A stretch of DNA of 63,469 nucleotides from Marinilabiliaceae bacterium UBA5488 (GTDB lineage Bacteria; Bacteroidota; Bacteroidia; Bacteroidales; Marinilabiliaceae). Below are positions 25,092 to 34,084 of the stretch, in pieces (position 1 is the stretch's first letter; the number at the start of each line of letters is the position of its first letter). A program made the translations under genes and the position numbers. The stretch covers positions 1 through 63,469 of the forward strand of contig DIPM01000026.1 of NCBI GenBank assembly GCA_002427105.1. The letters are read 5' to 3'. The notes beneath the pieces were generated by a model. That model had not been told where the DNA came from, made no database searches, and saw only the letters and a program-made list of their open reading frames with translations.

Positions 25092-26471
25092 ATGAAAACC
25101 ATATGCTTCTATTTTCAAGTTCATCAGCCTTTCCGCTTCAGGAGATATCGCTTTTTCGATATAGGTAACGATCACTACTATTATGATGATTACACCAACG
25201 AAAGTGTAATGACTAAGGTAGCCTCCAAATGTTATATACCGGCAAACAATCTGCTCTTAAAGATGCTAAAGGCACATAAGGGCAAGTTTAAGGTATCATT
25301 CTCAATTTCGGGACTTGCAATTGAGCAGTTTCAACTTTATGCTCCTGAGGTGCTGGATAGCTTTAAAGAGCTGGCCGATACGGGGATGGTTGAATTTCTC
25401 GCCGAGACCTATTCCCACTCCCTGGTTTCATTAAAAGATAAGGACGCCTTCCGCTCGCAGGTTGAGGCACATTCAAAACTTATGGAAGAGCTTTTCGGAA
25501 AGCGCCCTCAAGTTTTCAGGAATACAGAATTAATCTATTCCGACCTTTTGGGAGAAATGGTGGCCGATATGGGATATAAAGCGATGCTGACCGAAGGTGC
25601 TAAGCATATACTTGGCTGGAAGAGTCCCAATTTTTTATACTGTAATGCTATCAATCCGCGGCTTAAAGTTTTGCTGAAAAATTATAAGCTGAGCGATGAT
25701 ATTGCCTTCCGTTTTGGTAACAAGTCGTGGAGCGAATGGCCTCTTACAGCCCCTAAATTTGTGGATTGGCTTAAAAAGCTTGATTCGCGTGAGGAAGTGA
25801 TTAATCTTTTTATGGATTATGAGACCTTTGGGGAACACCAGGATAAGAGCACAGGCATTTTTGAGTTCCTTGAAAATATTCCGATTGCAGCACTTAAAAC
25901 TAAAGAATTGTCGTTCAGCACTCCTTCAGAAATTGCCGAATCACTGCAGCCTGTAGCACCTGTCAGCGTTCCTCACCCCATTTCATGGGCCGATGAAGAA
26001 CGCGACTTAACGGCCTGGTTGGGTAATGAGATGCAGGAAGAAGCCTTTAACAAACTTTATGCTCTATTGCCGAAAATAGCTCAGTGTAATGACCCTAAGC
26101 TTCTGAAGGATTGGAATTTCCTTCAAAGCAGTGACCACTTTTATTATATGTGTACCAAGTTCTTCTCAGACGGAGACGTTCATGCTTATTTCAATCCTTA
26201 TGAGACCCCATATCAGGCATTTATAAATTATATGAATGTATTGAGCGATTTTACAATCCGTCTGAACGCAGCTGTACCCAAATCAGGATTGGATCAGGAG
26301 ATAGCCAATTTGACAGAAGTGCTCAAGGCCAAAGAAGAGAAGATAAAAAAAATGGAGGATGAGATTCAGAAGCTTAGGAAAAGACGTATGTCTTCTAAGG
26401 CTCCTGCCTCCGGTAAGAGCAAGGCGAAAGCAGTGAGCAGTGAGCAGTTAGCAGTAAGCAGTGAAAAGTAA
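25092..26471 (+). CDS. GH57 alpha-amylase/4-alpha-glucanotransferase-like protein with repeat-derived C terminus
   Basis: Encodes 459 residues. The start CFYFQVHQPFRFRR is the GH57 opening motif (HQP); the nucleophile is probably Glu146 in FRNTELIYSD and the acid/base Asp242 in FMDYETFGEH. It would hydrolyse or rearrange alpha-1,4-glucan. A coiled coil (about 395-435) follows the catalytic domain. The final residues AVSSEQLAVSSEK are encoded by the first units of a 7-bp tandem array that begins at 26429, so the original stop has apparently been replaced. Confidence 0.88.
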   Translation: MKTICFYFQVHQPFRFRRYRFFDIGNDHYYYDDYTNESVMTKVASKCYIPANNLLLKMLKAHKGKFKVSFSISGLAIEQFQLYAPEVLDSFKELADTGMVEFLAETYSHSLVSLKDKDAFRSQVEAHSKLMEELFGKRPQVFRNTELIYSDLLGEMVADMGYKAMLTEGAKHILGWKSPNFLYCNAINPRLKVLLKNYKLSDDIAFRFGNKSWSEWPLTAPKFVDWLKKLDSREEVINLFMDYETFGEHQDKSTGIFEFLENIPIAALKTKELSFSTPSEIAESLQPVAPVSVPHPISWADEERDLTAWLGNEMQEEAFNKLYALLPKIAQCNDPKLLKDWNFLQSSDHFYYMCTKFFSDGDVHAYFNPYETPYQAFINYMNVLSDFTIRLNAAVPKSGLDQEIANLTEVLKAKEEKIKKMEDEIQKLRKRRMSSKAPASGKSKAKAVSSEQLAVSSEK

Positions 26472-26568
26472 GCTGTAAGCAGTGAACAGTAAGCAGTAAG
26501 CAGTAAGCAGTAAGCAGTTAGCAGTGAACAGTGAACAGTGAACAGTAAGCTGTGATCAGTTATCAGTA
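26429..26568 (+). repeat. 7-bp tandem array, 20 units (AGCAGTA-like)
   Basis: Exactly 140 bp in constant 7-bp phase, with units AGCAGTA, AGCAGTG, AACAGTG, AGCAGTT, AGCTGTA and others. The first six units are coding and make the end of the GH57 protein; the rest is intergenic. Three units equal seven codons, hence the heptapeptide-like AVSSEQL repeat. Confidence 0.9.
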
Positions 26569-26618
26569 AGTGATTTAGAGCTGAGATGTTTAAAGTAGAG
26601 ATTTTCGGGTTAAGGGTG

Positions 26619-26688
26619 GAACTTTAAACTTTGAACCTTAAACCTTAAGCTTTAAACTTCAAACTTTGAACTTCAAACTTTGAACCTT
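26619..26688 (+). repeat. 7-bp tandem array, 10 units (AAACTTT/GAACCTT)
   Basis: Ten units in perfect phase alternating AAACTTT, GAACCTT, AAACTTC and similar. It begins 50 bp after the previous array and ends 24 bp before the next gene. The unit sequence differs completely from the first array while the period is the same. Confidence 0.85.
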
Positions 26689-26712
26689 AGAAATGCAAAT
26701 TAATTAAGTATT

Positions 26713-29700
26713 ATGATAGACAGTTATTTGAAGCCCGATTACCTATTTGAGACGAGCTGGGAAGTTTGTAATAAAATGGGTGGAATACACACTGTGTTGT
26801 CCTCGCGGGCAAATACTCTGGTGCAGCAATTCCAGGACAAACTGATTTTCATCGGTCCAGATGTGTGGCGCGGTCCGCAGCGCAATCCTGCTTTTACTCC
26901 CGACGACAGTGTCTTTGGTGCATGGCAGGCTTCGCTTCAATATGAAGGTATTAGGGTGAAGGTGGGTCGTTGGAATGTGCATGGAAATCCGCTGGTTTTC
27001 CTGGTTGACTTTTCGCCCTTTGTGGCTCAGAAAAATGATATACTGTCTTACCTTTGGGAGAGATATAAGGTTGATAGTATATCGGGTCAGTGGGATTACG
27101 TAGAGTCTGCCCTGTTTGGATATGCCACCGGTCTTGTAATAGAGAGTTTCTACAAGTTCTATCTCAACTCTGCCGATAAGGTAGTGGCCCATTTTAATGA
27201 ATGGATGACGGGTAGCGGGGCGCTGTATCTTAACGATAAGCTGCCGCAGGTAGCTACTATTTTCACTACTCATGCCACTACAATAGGTCGCTCCCTGGCC
27301 GGAAACGGCTATCCTGTTTATGAGGGTATGGGTTCTTACGATGCTGATGCCAAAGCTCAGGAGCTTGGCGTTGTAGCCAAGCATTCAATCGAGAAAATAA
27401 CAGCCAATAATGTTGATTGCTTTACTACCGTCTCGGATATTACAGCCAATGAGTGTGCTAATTTCCTTAAAAAGGGAGTAGATGTTGTCACTCCAAATGG
27501 TTTTGAGAATGATTTTGTCCCTAAGGGTAGCGAGTATGATGACAAGCGAGTTGCGGCGCGTCAAAAGTTAAGAGAGGTCGCCTCGGCCGTATTGGGATAT
27601 GAGGTTTCTGAAAGTGCTATGCTTGCTGCAAGTAGCGGTCGCTATGAGTTTCGCAATAAAGGCGCAGACGTTATACTGGATGCCTTGAAATTGCTGAATG
27701 AGGATAGGGAGCTTAATAGGGAAATATTGTTTTTTATCTTAATTCCCGGCAATACCTACGGCCCGCGTAAAGATTTAATTGAAAGGCTTAAGGGTGAAAA
27801 ATACAATGAGCCCTTATCCAACCCCTTCTTGACTCACGGCTTGAACGATTTGGGCTACGACCCTATCATCAACAAGATTCAGGATATTCATCTTAACAAT
27901 GAAGCTTCTGAGAAGGTAAAACTAATTTTCGTGCCCAGCTATCTGAATGGAAACGACGGTATCTTTAATATTTCATACTACGACCTGCTTATCGGTATGG
28001 ACATTACCGTTTTCCCTTCATATTATGAGCCATGGGGCTACACCCCTCAGGAGAGCATAGCTTTTGGCATCCCGACAGTGACAACAAGTCTGGCAGGCTT
28101 CGGGATTTGGGCATCGCAGTTTTCTAAATCGGTATTTGACGGAGTTGAGGTGCTCGATCGTAATGACAATAATCGTGATGAGGTAGTACTGGGAATTGCT
28201 GAAACCCTTAAGTTATACTCGGAGGCTAATGAAAAACAGATAGCAGAGCTTAAACAAAAATGTTTTAGTCTGGCTGAAAAGCTTGAGTGGGACAACTTGA
28301 TAAGGCATTACTTTAAAGCTTATGATATTGCTTTGAAGGAGGTCAATTTGCGCCGCAACCAGTTTGTTACTCTGCATCAAACAGAGGCTCGCGCTCACAG
28401 AGCGCCCGATACCCTCTCCATTCCTTCATGGAAAAAGTTGGTAATCAAGTCGAAAATGCCAAAGCGTATTGAGGGTCTGAATGTCTTAGCCCGCAACCTT
28501 TGGTGGAGCTGGAATTATCAGGCAATGGAGCTGTTTGAGGCAGTTGACGATGAGCTGTGGGAAAAGGTGGGCAAGAATCCTGTTCAGTTATTAGAAAAGG
28601 TTTCATTTGAAAAGCTCAGCAAACTGGCTCTTGACAAAAGCTTTACCGCTCAGTTTGATGAGGTTTACGGAATGTTTGAGAAATATATGGCCAAACCATT
28701 TAACGATGGCTCTGCCATAGCCTACTTTAGCATGGAATATGGACTTAATGACGTGCTTAAGATTTTTAGTGGTGGTTTGGGAATCCTGGCCGGCGATTAC
28801 CTCAAAGAAGCAAGTGATAAAGGTGTAAATATTACTGCCATTGGTTTGCTATATCGCTATGGTTATTTCCGTCAAACTTTAACACTCAACGGTGAGCAGA
28901 CAGCACGCTACGAGATGCAGGAGTTTTCCAACTTGCCGATTGAGGAGGTACGTGACAAAAACGGGCAAACGATTAAGATTGCTTTAGATCTTCCCGGACG
29001 CTCTTTGACGGCCATAGTATGGAAGTCTCAGGTTGGGCGCATTCCTCTTTATTTATTGGATGTTGATATTGCAGAAAATAATCAGCAGGACAGAGAAATT
29101 ACCCATAAGCTTTATGGAGGCGACTGGGAAAACAGGCTGAAACAGGAGTTTTTGCTTGGCGTGGGTGGTATCCGTTTGCTGGATGCTATTGGTGCCAAAA
29201 TAGATCTTTACCACTGCAACGAGGGGCACGCAGCTTTGATTAACGTAGAACGCCTGATCGACCTGGTGGAGAAAAAATTTAGTTTCCAGGAGGCCATGGA
29301 GATAGTTAGGGCTTCTTCTCTTTTTACCACTCACACTCCTGTCCCGGCAGGTCACGATAAGTTTGACGAGGATATGTTTCGCGTTTATATGCGCCACGTT
29401 CCTGAAAAACTCAATATTAGCTGGGAGGAGTTTATGGAATTGGGACGTGAAGGAGGTGAAGAGAATGAGAAGTTCTCAATGAGTGTATTAGCTGCCAAAA
29501 CCTCGCAGGAGATTAATGGGGTTAGCTGGTTGCACGGAGAGGTTACGAAAAAAATGTTTCGCCGCCTTTGGAAAGGATATTTCCCTGAAGAGCTGCATGT
29601 CAGTTATGTTACCAACGGAGTTCATTATGGAACCTGGACGTCCAAAGAGTTTCGCAAACTTTATGAAAGCGAGTTTGGTGAAGATTTTCTGGAAGATGTT

Positions 29701-30948
29701 TCCAAACGTAGTAAATGGGCGAGGATATATGAAGTGTCGGACGAACGCTTATGGGGAGTTCGTGTTGCTCTTCGTAAAAAGCTGATTGATTATATACGCT
29801 GGCGCATGGGCAAAGGGATGGCCGATATTCATGAAGATCCCTCGCATATTGTTGATGTTCTCGACACAATCAGGGAGGATGCTCTTACTGTTGGCTTTGC
29901 CCGACGCTTTGCAACTTACAAGAGGGCTCATCTTTTGTTTGAGGATCTTGACAGATTGTCACGCTTGCTTAACAACCCCGATAAGCCTGTTCAGTTTATA
30001 TTTGCCGGAAAGGCTCACCCCGCAGATGGAGCGGGTCAGGGCTTAATCAAGCATATAGTGGAGATTTCGCGTCGCCCCGAGTTTACCGGAAAGATTGTTT
30101 TCCTGGAAAACTATGATATGGATTTGGCAAAGCGACTTATAAGCGGTGTTGACGTGTGGTTAAATACTCCAACACGACCACTTGAAGCCTCCGGAACCAG
30201 TGGTGAAAAAGCTGAGCTCAACGGAGTGTTGAACTTTAGTGTGCTTGATGGTTGGTGGTATGAAGGCTATAGGGAAGGTGCCGGATGGGCCTTAACTGAC
30301 AAGAAAACCTTTGATAATCAGGCGTATCAGGATGATTTAGACGCTACTACGATTTACAGCATCTTTGAGAATGAGATTATTCCACGCTTCTTTAAGAAGA
30401 ATGAGAAGGGAATTCCTGAAGGATGGATAGATTATGTTAAGAGTTCAATTGCCAATATAGCGCCTGAGTTTACAACTCGCAGGATGATTAACGATTATGA
30501 TGATCGCTTCTATTCCCCGATGTATGAAAGGGTGAAATCGCTTCATGAAAACGATTTCCGCCTGGTTCGCGAAATTGCTGCCTGGAAAAGACGTGTCCTT
30601 GCAGGATGGGAGGATATTGAGGTCTTGTCTATTAATATGCCTGACATTGCAAATAAGGAACTCGGAATTGGCGAGAAGTATGTTGTTGACGTAGTTCTTG
30701 ATTTGAAGCGACTTGCAGGAACGGATGTGGGTTTGGAAATGGTCCTTGCAGAGGCGAGCGACGATGAATTCCCAGCCATACTTCATATCGAGCCCTTTAA
30801 AGAAGTGGGTAAGGAATGTTCAAAAGTAAGCTTCAAGCTTGACTATAAGCTTAATTTGCCGGGAGTTTATAAATTTGGTATCAGGATGGTTCCTAAGAAT
30901 AGCGCTCTGCCTCATAAGCAGGACTTTTCACCGGTAAGGTGGCTGTAG
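26713..30948 (+). CDS. GT3 glycogen synthase fused to GT35 alpha-glucan phosphorylase
   Basis: Encodes 1,411 residues. Residues 1 to about 560 are a GT3-type glycogen synthase (YLFETSWEVCNKMGGIHTVL; FPSYYEPWGYTPQESIAFG). After a linker (LSIPSWKK) near residue 567, the rest is an AGP-type GT35 phosphorylase with a DUF3417-like start (LARNLWWSWN), the catalytic region AYFSMEYGLND and the PLP site EASGTSGEKAELNGV (Lys1166). One polypeptide therefore holds the glycogen-making and the glycogen-degrading activity, which occur as separate genes in many Bacteroidota. The frame is open throughout with no sign of error at the joint. Preceded by a heptamer array; its stop lies inside another. Confidence 0.9.
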   Translation: MIDSYLKPDYLFETSWEVCNKMGGIHTVLSSRANTLVQQFQDKLIFIGPDVWRGPQRNPAFTPDDSVFGAWQASLQYEGIRVKVGRWNVHGNPLVFLVDFSPFVAQKNDILSYLWERYKVDSISGQWDYVESALFGYATGLVIESFYKFYLNSADKVVAHFNEWMTGSGALYLNDKLPQVATIFTTHATTIGRSLAGNGYPVYEGMGSYDADAKAQELGVVAKHSIEKITANNVDCFTTVSDITANECANFLKKGVDVVTPNGFENDFVPKGSEYDDKRVAARQKLREVASAVLGYEVSESAMLAASSGRYEFRNKGADVILDALKLLNEDRELNREILFFILIPGNTYGPRKDLIERLKGEKYNEPLSNPFLTHGLNDLGYDPIINKIQDIHLNNEASEKVKLIFVPSYLNGNDGIFNISYYDLLIGMDITVFPSYYEPWGYTPQESIAFGIPTVTTSLAGFGIWASQFSKSVFDGVEVLDRNDNNRDEVVLGIAETLKLYSEANEKQIAELKQKCFSLAEKLEWDNLIRHYFKAYDIALKEVNLRRNQFVTLHQTEARAHRAPDTLSIPSWKKLVIKSKMPKRIEGLNVLARNLWWSWNYQAMELFEAVDDELWEKVGKNPVQLLEKVSFEKLSKLALDKSFTAQFDEVYGMFEKYMAKPFNDGSAIAYFSMEYGLNDVLKIFSGGLGILAGDYLKEASDKGVNITAIGLLYRYGYFRQTLTLNGEQTARYEMQEFSNLPIEEVRDKNGQTIKIALDLPGRSLTAIVWKSQVGRIPLYLLDVDIAENNQQDREITHKLYGGDWENRLKQEFLLGVGGIRLLDAIGAKIDLYHCNEGHAALINVERLIDLVEKKFSFQEAMEIVRASSLFTTHTPVPAGHDKFDEDMFRVYMRHVPEKLNISWEEFMELGREGGEENEKFSMSVLAAKTSQEINGVSWLHGEVTKKMFRRLWKGYFPEELHVSYVTNGVHYGTWTSKEFRKLYESEFGEDFLEDVSKRSKWARIYEVSDERLWGVRVALRKKLIDYIRWRMGKGMADIHEDPSHIVDVLDTIREDALTVGFARRFATYKRAHLLFEDLDRLSRLLNNPDKPVQFIFAGKAHPADGAGQGLIKHIVEISRRPEFTGKIVFLENYDMDLAKRLISGVDVWLNTPTRPLEASGTSGEKAELNGVLNFSVLDGWWYEGYREGAGWALTDKKTFDNQAYQDDLDATTIYSIFENEIIPRFFKKNEKGIPEGWIDYVKSSIANIAPEFTTRRMINDYDDRFYSPMYERVKSLHENDFRLVREIAAWKRRVLAGWEDIEVLSINMPDIANKELGIGEKYVVDVVLDLKRLAGTDVGLEMVLAEASDDEFPAILHIEPFKEVGKECSKVSFKLDYKLNLPGVYKFGIRMVPKNSALPHKQDFSPVRWL

Positions 30949-30986
30949 TAAGTTATTAGTTATTAGTTATTAGTTATCAGTAAGCA
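30945..30986 (+). repeat. 7-bp tandem array at the stop codon of the GT3-GT35 gene
   Basis: Six in-phase units (GTAGTAA, three GTTATTA, GTTATCA, GTAAGCA). The first contains the stop codon TAG (30946-30948). The last units form the left arm of the terminator stem. Confidence 0.75.
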
Positions 30987-31007
30987 GCTCTTTGTTTACT
31001 GATAACT
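30972..31007. terminator. bidirectional terminator hairpin between convergent genes
   Basis: AGTTATCAGTAA (30972-30983) pairs fully with TTACTGATAACT (30996-31007) around a 12-nt loop, followed by a T-rich tract. It lies between the convergent phosphorylase and branching-enzyme genes. Confidence 0.6.
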
Positions 31008-31029
31008 TATTTTTATTCACCGTCTGAGT

Positions 31030-33036
31030 TTAACCATAAACTGATTTGATTGGCTGGCGTTTCAGTACCATTGCCATTCTCGATGGTATGTAAAGTTGCA
31101 GATGGTGATGGGTTTTGTTGAGAAGAAGCGGGCGGGTATAATAGCTCATGTCTTTGTCCACTCTCTTAAAGCCGCCAAATTCTTCGTCGTCTGAGGACAA
31201 TACTATTTTGAATTTACCTGCATTAATAGGAATGCCGTAATTTGTGTATGACTTTGTTGGGTGAAAGTTGAAGATAAATAGCAATCCACCGCGTTCAAAG
31301 GCCAGCACTTGATCTGCTGTGTTAGCTGATTTTAGATAGATTTCCGGTACCTCATTAATTTTTTCCTTTGAGGCGAGATGAATCATTGCCTTGTCAAAAT
31401 GCCCAAGCCATTTGAACTTAAGATTCTTATTGTCGTAAAGACTCCATTGGCGTCGCGCATATTGATACGACCAGTTGTTGCCTTCTCTTGGGAAATCTAT
31501 CCACTCGGGATGGCCAAACTCGTTGCCCATAAAGTTTAAATATCCGCCGTAAGCCGTAGCAATTGTAATTAATCGAATCATCTTGTGCAGGGCTATTGCT
31601 CTGTCTATAATCAGATTAGGCCTATCGATAGACATAAAATCGTACATTTCTTTATCGGCGAGCCTGAAAATTATAGTTTTATCACCGACAAGAGCCTGGT
31701 CGTGCGATTCCACGTAAGACACGATTTTTTCTTCGGGACGATGTTGTGTAAGCTCATGGAATATTTGACCAACATTCCACTCTTCATCACTTTTCTCCTT
31801 AATAAGTTTAATCCAGAAATCGGGAACCCCCATCGACAGCCTGTAGTCGAATCCCAGACCCTCAGCTGCTCCAGGTAAGGTAATGCCCGGCATGCCGCTC
31901 ATCTCTTCAGCCAAACTAAGTGCTTTGGGGTGGAGCGTGTGTATCAGTTCATTAGCCATGGCCAGATAGAGCATGGCATCTTCATCTTGCTGGCCGTCGA
32001 AATAATCATCATAGCTTGTAAAATCTTTTTCTAATCCATGATGGAAATAAAGCATACTGGTTACTCCATCAAAGCGAAAGCCATCGAAGTGGAATTCTTC
32101 AATCCAGTAGCGGCAATTAGACAGCAAGAAACGTTGCACTTCATCTTTGCCATAATCAAAGCACCTCGAATCCCAGGCGGGGTGTTCGCCTCTGCTTCCA
32201 TAGTGGAAATACAAATCACTTGTTCCGTCAAAGCGGCTTAGACCTTCTTCCTCATTTTTAACCGAATGGGAGTGTACCAAATCCATAATTACCACTATCC
32301 CCATTTGATGCGCTTTGTTGACCAGGAATTTTAAATCTTCGGGAGTGCCGAAACGCCCGGATGGGGCGAAGAAATTTGATACATGGTAACCAAAGCTCCC
32401 GTAATAGGGATGCTCTTGTACAGCCATCAATTGAAGAGTATTGTAGCCTGCTTCCTTTATCCGCGGCAGAATATTCTCTGCAAATTCAATATAAGATCCT
32501 ACTCTTTCAGCATCTTGAGCCATGCCTGTATGAGCTTCGTAGATCAGAGCAGGGGCATCTGGTACTGAGAATCCATGGTCGCCCCACTGGAAGGGATTGG
32601 GATACCACACCTGAGCACTGAAAAGAAGGGTTTCAGGGTCTTGAACGGTTCTTTGGGCATAGGCAGGAATCCTCATTGCTGCACCACCTTCCCATATCAT
32701 CCATAACTTGTAATGATCGCCGTGCTTAAGTATATCTCTATGAAGCTTAATACTCCAAATACCGCCTTCGCCGCGTGTCAATCTAAAGTCTTGTTCAGGC
32801 TTCCAGTCTGAAAATTCGCCTACCAGATATAGCTCTTTTGCATTAGGCGCCCATTCACTAAAATGCCATTCATCGTTTTTGAAATGTAGGCCAAATTGCA
32901 GATGAGCCGAAGCATATTCTTTTAGTGAACCCCAGCCTGAATTAATTTGTGCTAATCTGTTAAGGAATCGTTTGCGTCGCTGCTGCAGTTGCGGCAAAAA
33001 CGGCTTCAACCACGAATCATAATCTATTAGTCGCAT
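31030..33036 (-). CDS. glgB: 1,4-alpha-glucan branching enzyme
   Basis: Encodes 668 residues. A CBM48-like N-terminal domain (FSEWAPNAKELYLVGEF, DWKPEQDF) precedes a GH13 barrel with DLVHSHSV, GFRFDGVTSM (nucleophile Asp), SLAEEMSGMP (acid Glu) and VESHDQALVGDKT. The all-beta C-terminal domain ends in the usual position. The protein looks closer to the eukaryotic-like GH13 subfamily 8 branching enzymes than to E. coli GlgB. It introduces alpha-1,6 branches into glycogen and completes the alpha-glucan gene set. It is convergent with the synthase-phosphorylase gene and follows kdsB by 12 bp in the same operon. Confidence 0.93.
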   Translation of the reverse strand: MRLIDYDSWLKPFLPQLQQRRKRFLNRLAQINSGWGSLKEYASAHLQFGLHFKNDEWHFSEWAPNAKELYLVGEFSDWKPEQDFRLTRGEGGIWSIKLHRDILKHGDHYKLWMIWEGGAAMRIPAYAQRTVQDPETLLFSAQVWYPNPFQWGDHGFSVPDAPALIYEAHTGMAQDAERVGSYIEFAENILPRIKEAGYNTLQLMAVQEHPYYGSFGYHVSNFFAPSGRFGTPEDLKFLVNKAHQMGIVVIMDLVHSHSVKNEEEGLSRFDGTSDLYFHYGSRGEHPAWDSRCFDYGKDEVQRFLLSNCRYWIEEFHFDGFRFDGVTSMLYFHHGLEKDFTSYDDYFDGQQDEDAMLYLAMANELIHTLHPKALSLAEEMSGMPGITLPGAAEGLGFDYRLSMGVPDFWIKLIKEKSDEEWNVGQIFHELTQHRPEEKIVSYVESHDQALVGDKTIIFRLADKEMYDFMSIDRPNLIIDRAIALHKMIRLITIATAYGGYLNFMGNEFGHPEWIDFPREGNNWSYQYARRQWSLYDNKNLKFKWLGHFDKAMIHLASKEKINEVPEIYLKSANTADQVLAFERGGLLFIFNFHPTKSYTNYGIPINAGKFKIVLSSDDEEFGGFKRVDKDMSYYTRPLLLNKTHHHLQLYIPSRMAMVLKRQPIKSVYG

Positions 33037-33048
33037 GTGCAGGTAGTT

Positions 33049-33813
33049 TTATTTATTTAGTAAGCCCGATTGCAAGACTCTTTCCAAATCTTCCGGTGAA
33101 TCAATCCCGATGCTGTCGTGCTTGCTTAGACGAACTGTTATTTTATAGTTGTTTTCGAGCCAGCGCAACTGCTCAAGCGATTCGGCCAGCTCGAGATTTG
33201 AAGGCTTTAGGGTGCTTATTTGCCTTAATATATCGCTTCTATAGGCATACAAGCCTATATGAAGGTAGTAGTTGTGCTTAAGATGCCACACTTCTTTTGG
33301 CTGCTGTCGCAGATAGGGTATGGGCGAGCGGGAAAAGTATATGGCCTCATACTGAGGATTAATAATTACTTTAGGTTTGTTGGCATCCCAAAGGTCGTCG
33401 GCCTTCTGTAAAGGTTTAATCAGTGTGGCTATTTCCGTCATGGGACTCATAAAACAAGCGGCGAGGGTCTCAATCATTTCGGGCTCAACAAAAGGTTCGT
33501 CGCCTTGAATATTTATGACCACATCATAAGTTCTTTTTTCTGCAGCCTCAATTAGCATAAGTGCTTCAGTACAGCGATCGGTGCCGCTTTGGTGGGCTGT
33601 GTCTGTCATTACTGCCTTCCCTCCAAAGCCCTTTACCGTATTTAGTATTCGCTCATCATCAATTGCTACATATACATTAGTCAGCGCTTTTGACGCCTGT
33701 TCATAAACCCTTTGTATCATGGTTTTTCCACCAATATCTGCAAGAGGCTTTCCGGGGAATCGTGTCGAAGCGTAACGGGCAGGTATTATTCCCACTATTG
33801 ATTGTTCTATCAT
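33049..33813 (-). CDS. kdsB: 3-deoxy-manno-octulosonate cytidylyltransferase (KdsB)
   Basis: Encodes 254 residues. KdsB activates Kdo with CTP to CMP-Kdo for the lipopolysaccharide inner core. Motifs: IIPARYASTRFPGKPLADIGG (nucleotide-binding start), INIQGDEPFVEPE and FSRSPIPYLR. Length is normal. It is upstream of glgB on the same strand, an association without obvious metabolic logic. Confidence 0.95.
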   Translation of the reverse strand: MIEQSIVGIIPARYASTRFPGKPLADIGGKTMIQRVYEQASKALTNVYVAIDDERILNTVKGFGGKAVMTDTAHQSGTDRCTEALMLIEAAEKRTYDVVINIQGDEPFVEPEMIETLAACFMSPMTEIATLIKPLQKADDLWDANKPKVIINPQYEAIYFSRSPIPYLRQQPKEVWHLKHNYYLHIGLYAYRSDILRQISTLKPSNLELAESLEQLRWLENNYKITVRLSKHDSIGIDSPEDLERVLQSGLLNK

Positions 33814-33956
33814 TTTGTCGTTCTGAAATGAATGTATAGCGCGCTAAAAAGAAGGTTTTAATTTCAGACTAAGTTAATAAAAAAGGCGCTTATAGAGGCT
33901 ATTTTGAAAACACTATTTTTAAAACGAAAACAACTGGCTAATTATAATCAAAATTG

Positions 33957-33964
33957 TAACTTTG
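33957..33964 (+). promoter_or_regulatory. -7 element (TAACTTTG) upstream of the sigma54-activator gene
   Basis: A TAnnTTTG match about 120 nt before ATG 34085. No TTG is seen at standard spacing. The intergenic region (33814-34084) is otherwise A+T-rich without a gene. Confidence 0.35.
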
Positions 33965-34084
33965 TCAGTTAGCACTGCAATTTTAGCAGTCGTCTTTCGC
34001 TTCTGCTTAAATAACCTTGACATAGGCGAAGCTGATAAGAAAGATTATTTAATTTTACGCTAAGAAGAGCTTGTTATTTCTATT

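Noticed and set aside
26429..26568. Origin-like iterons or a CRISPR-like array in the AGCAGTA heptamers
   Set aside because: Units are 7 bp with no spacers, no DnaA-box cluster and no replication gene nearby; a short tandem repeat explains it better.
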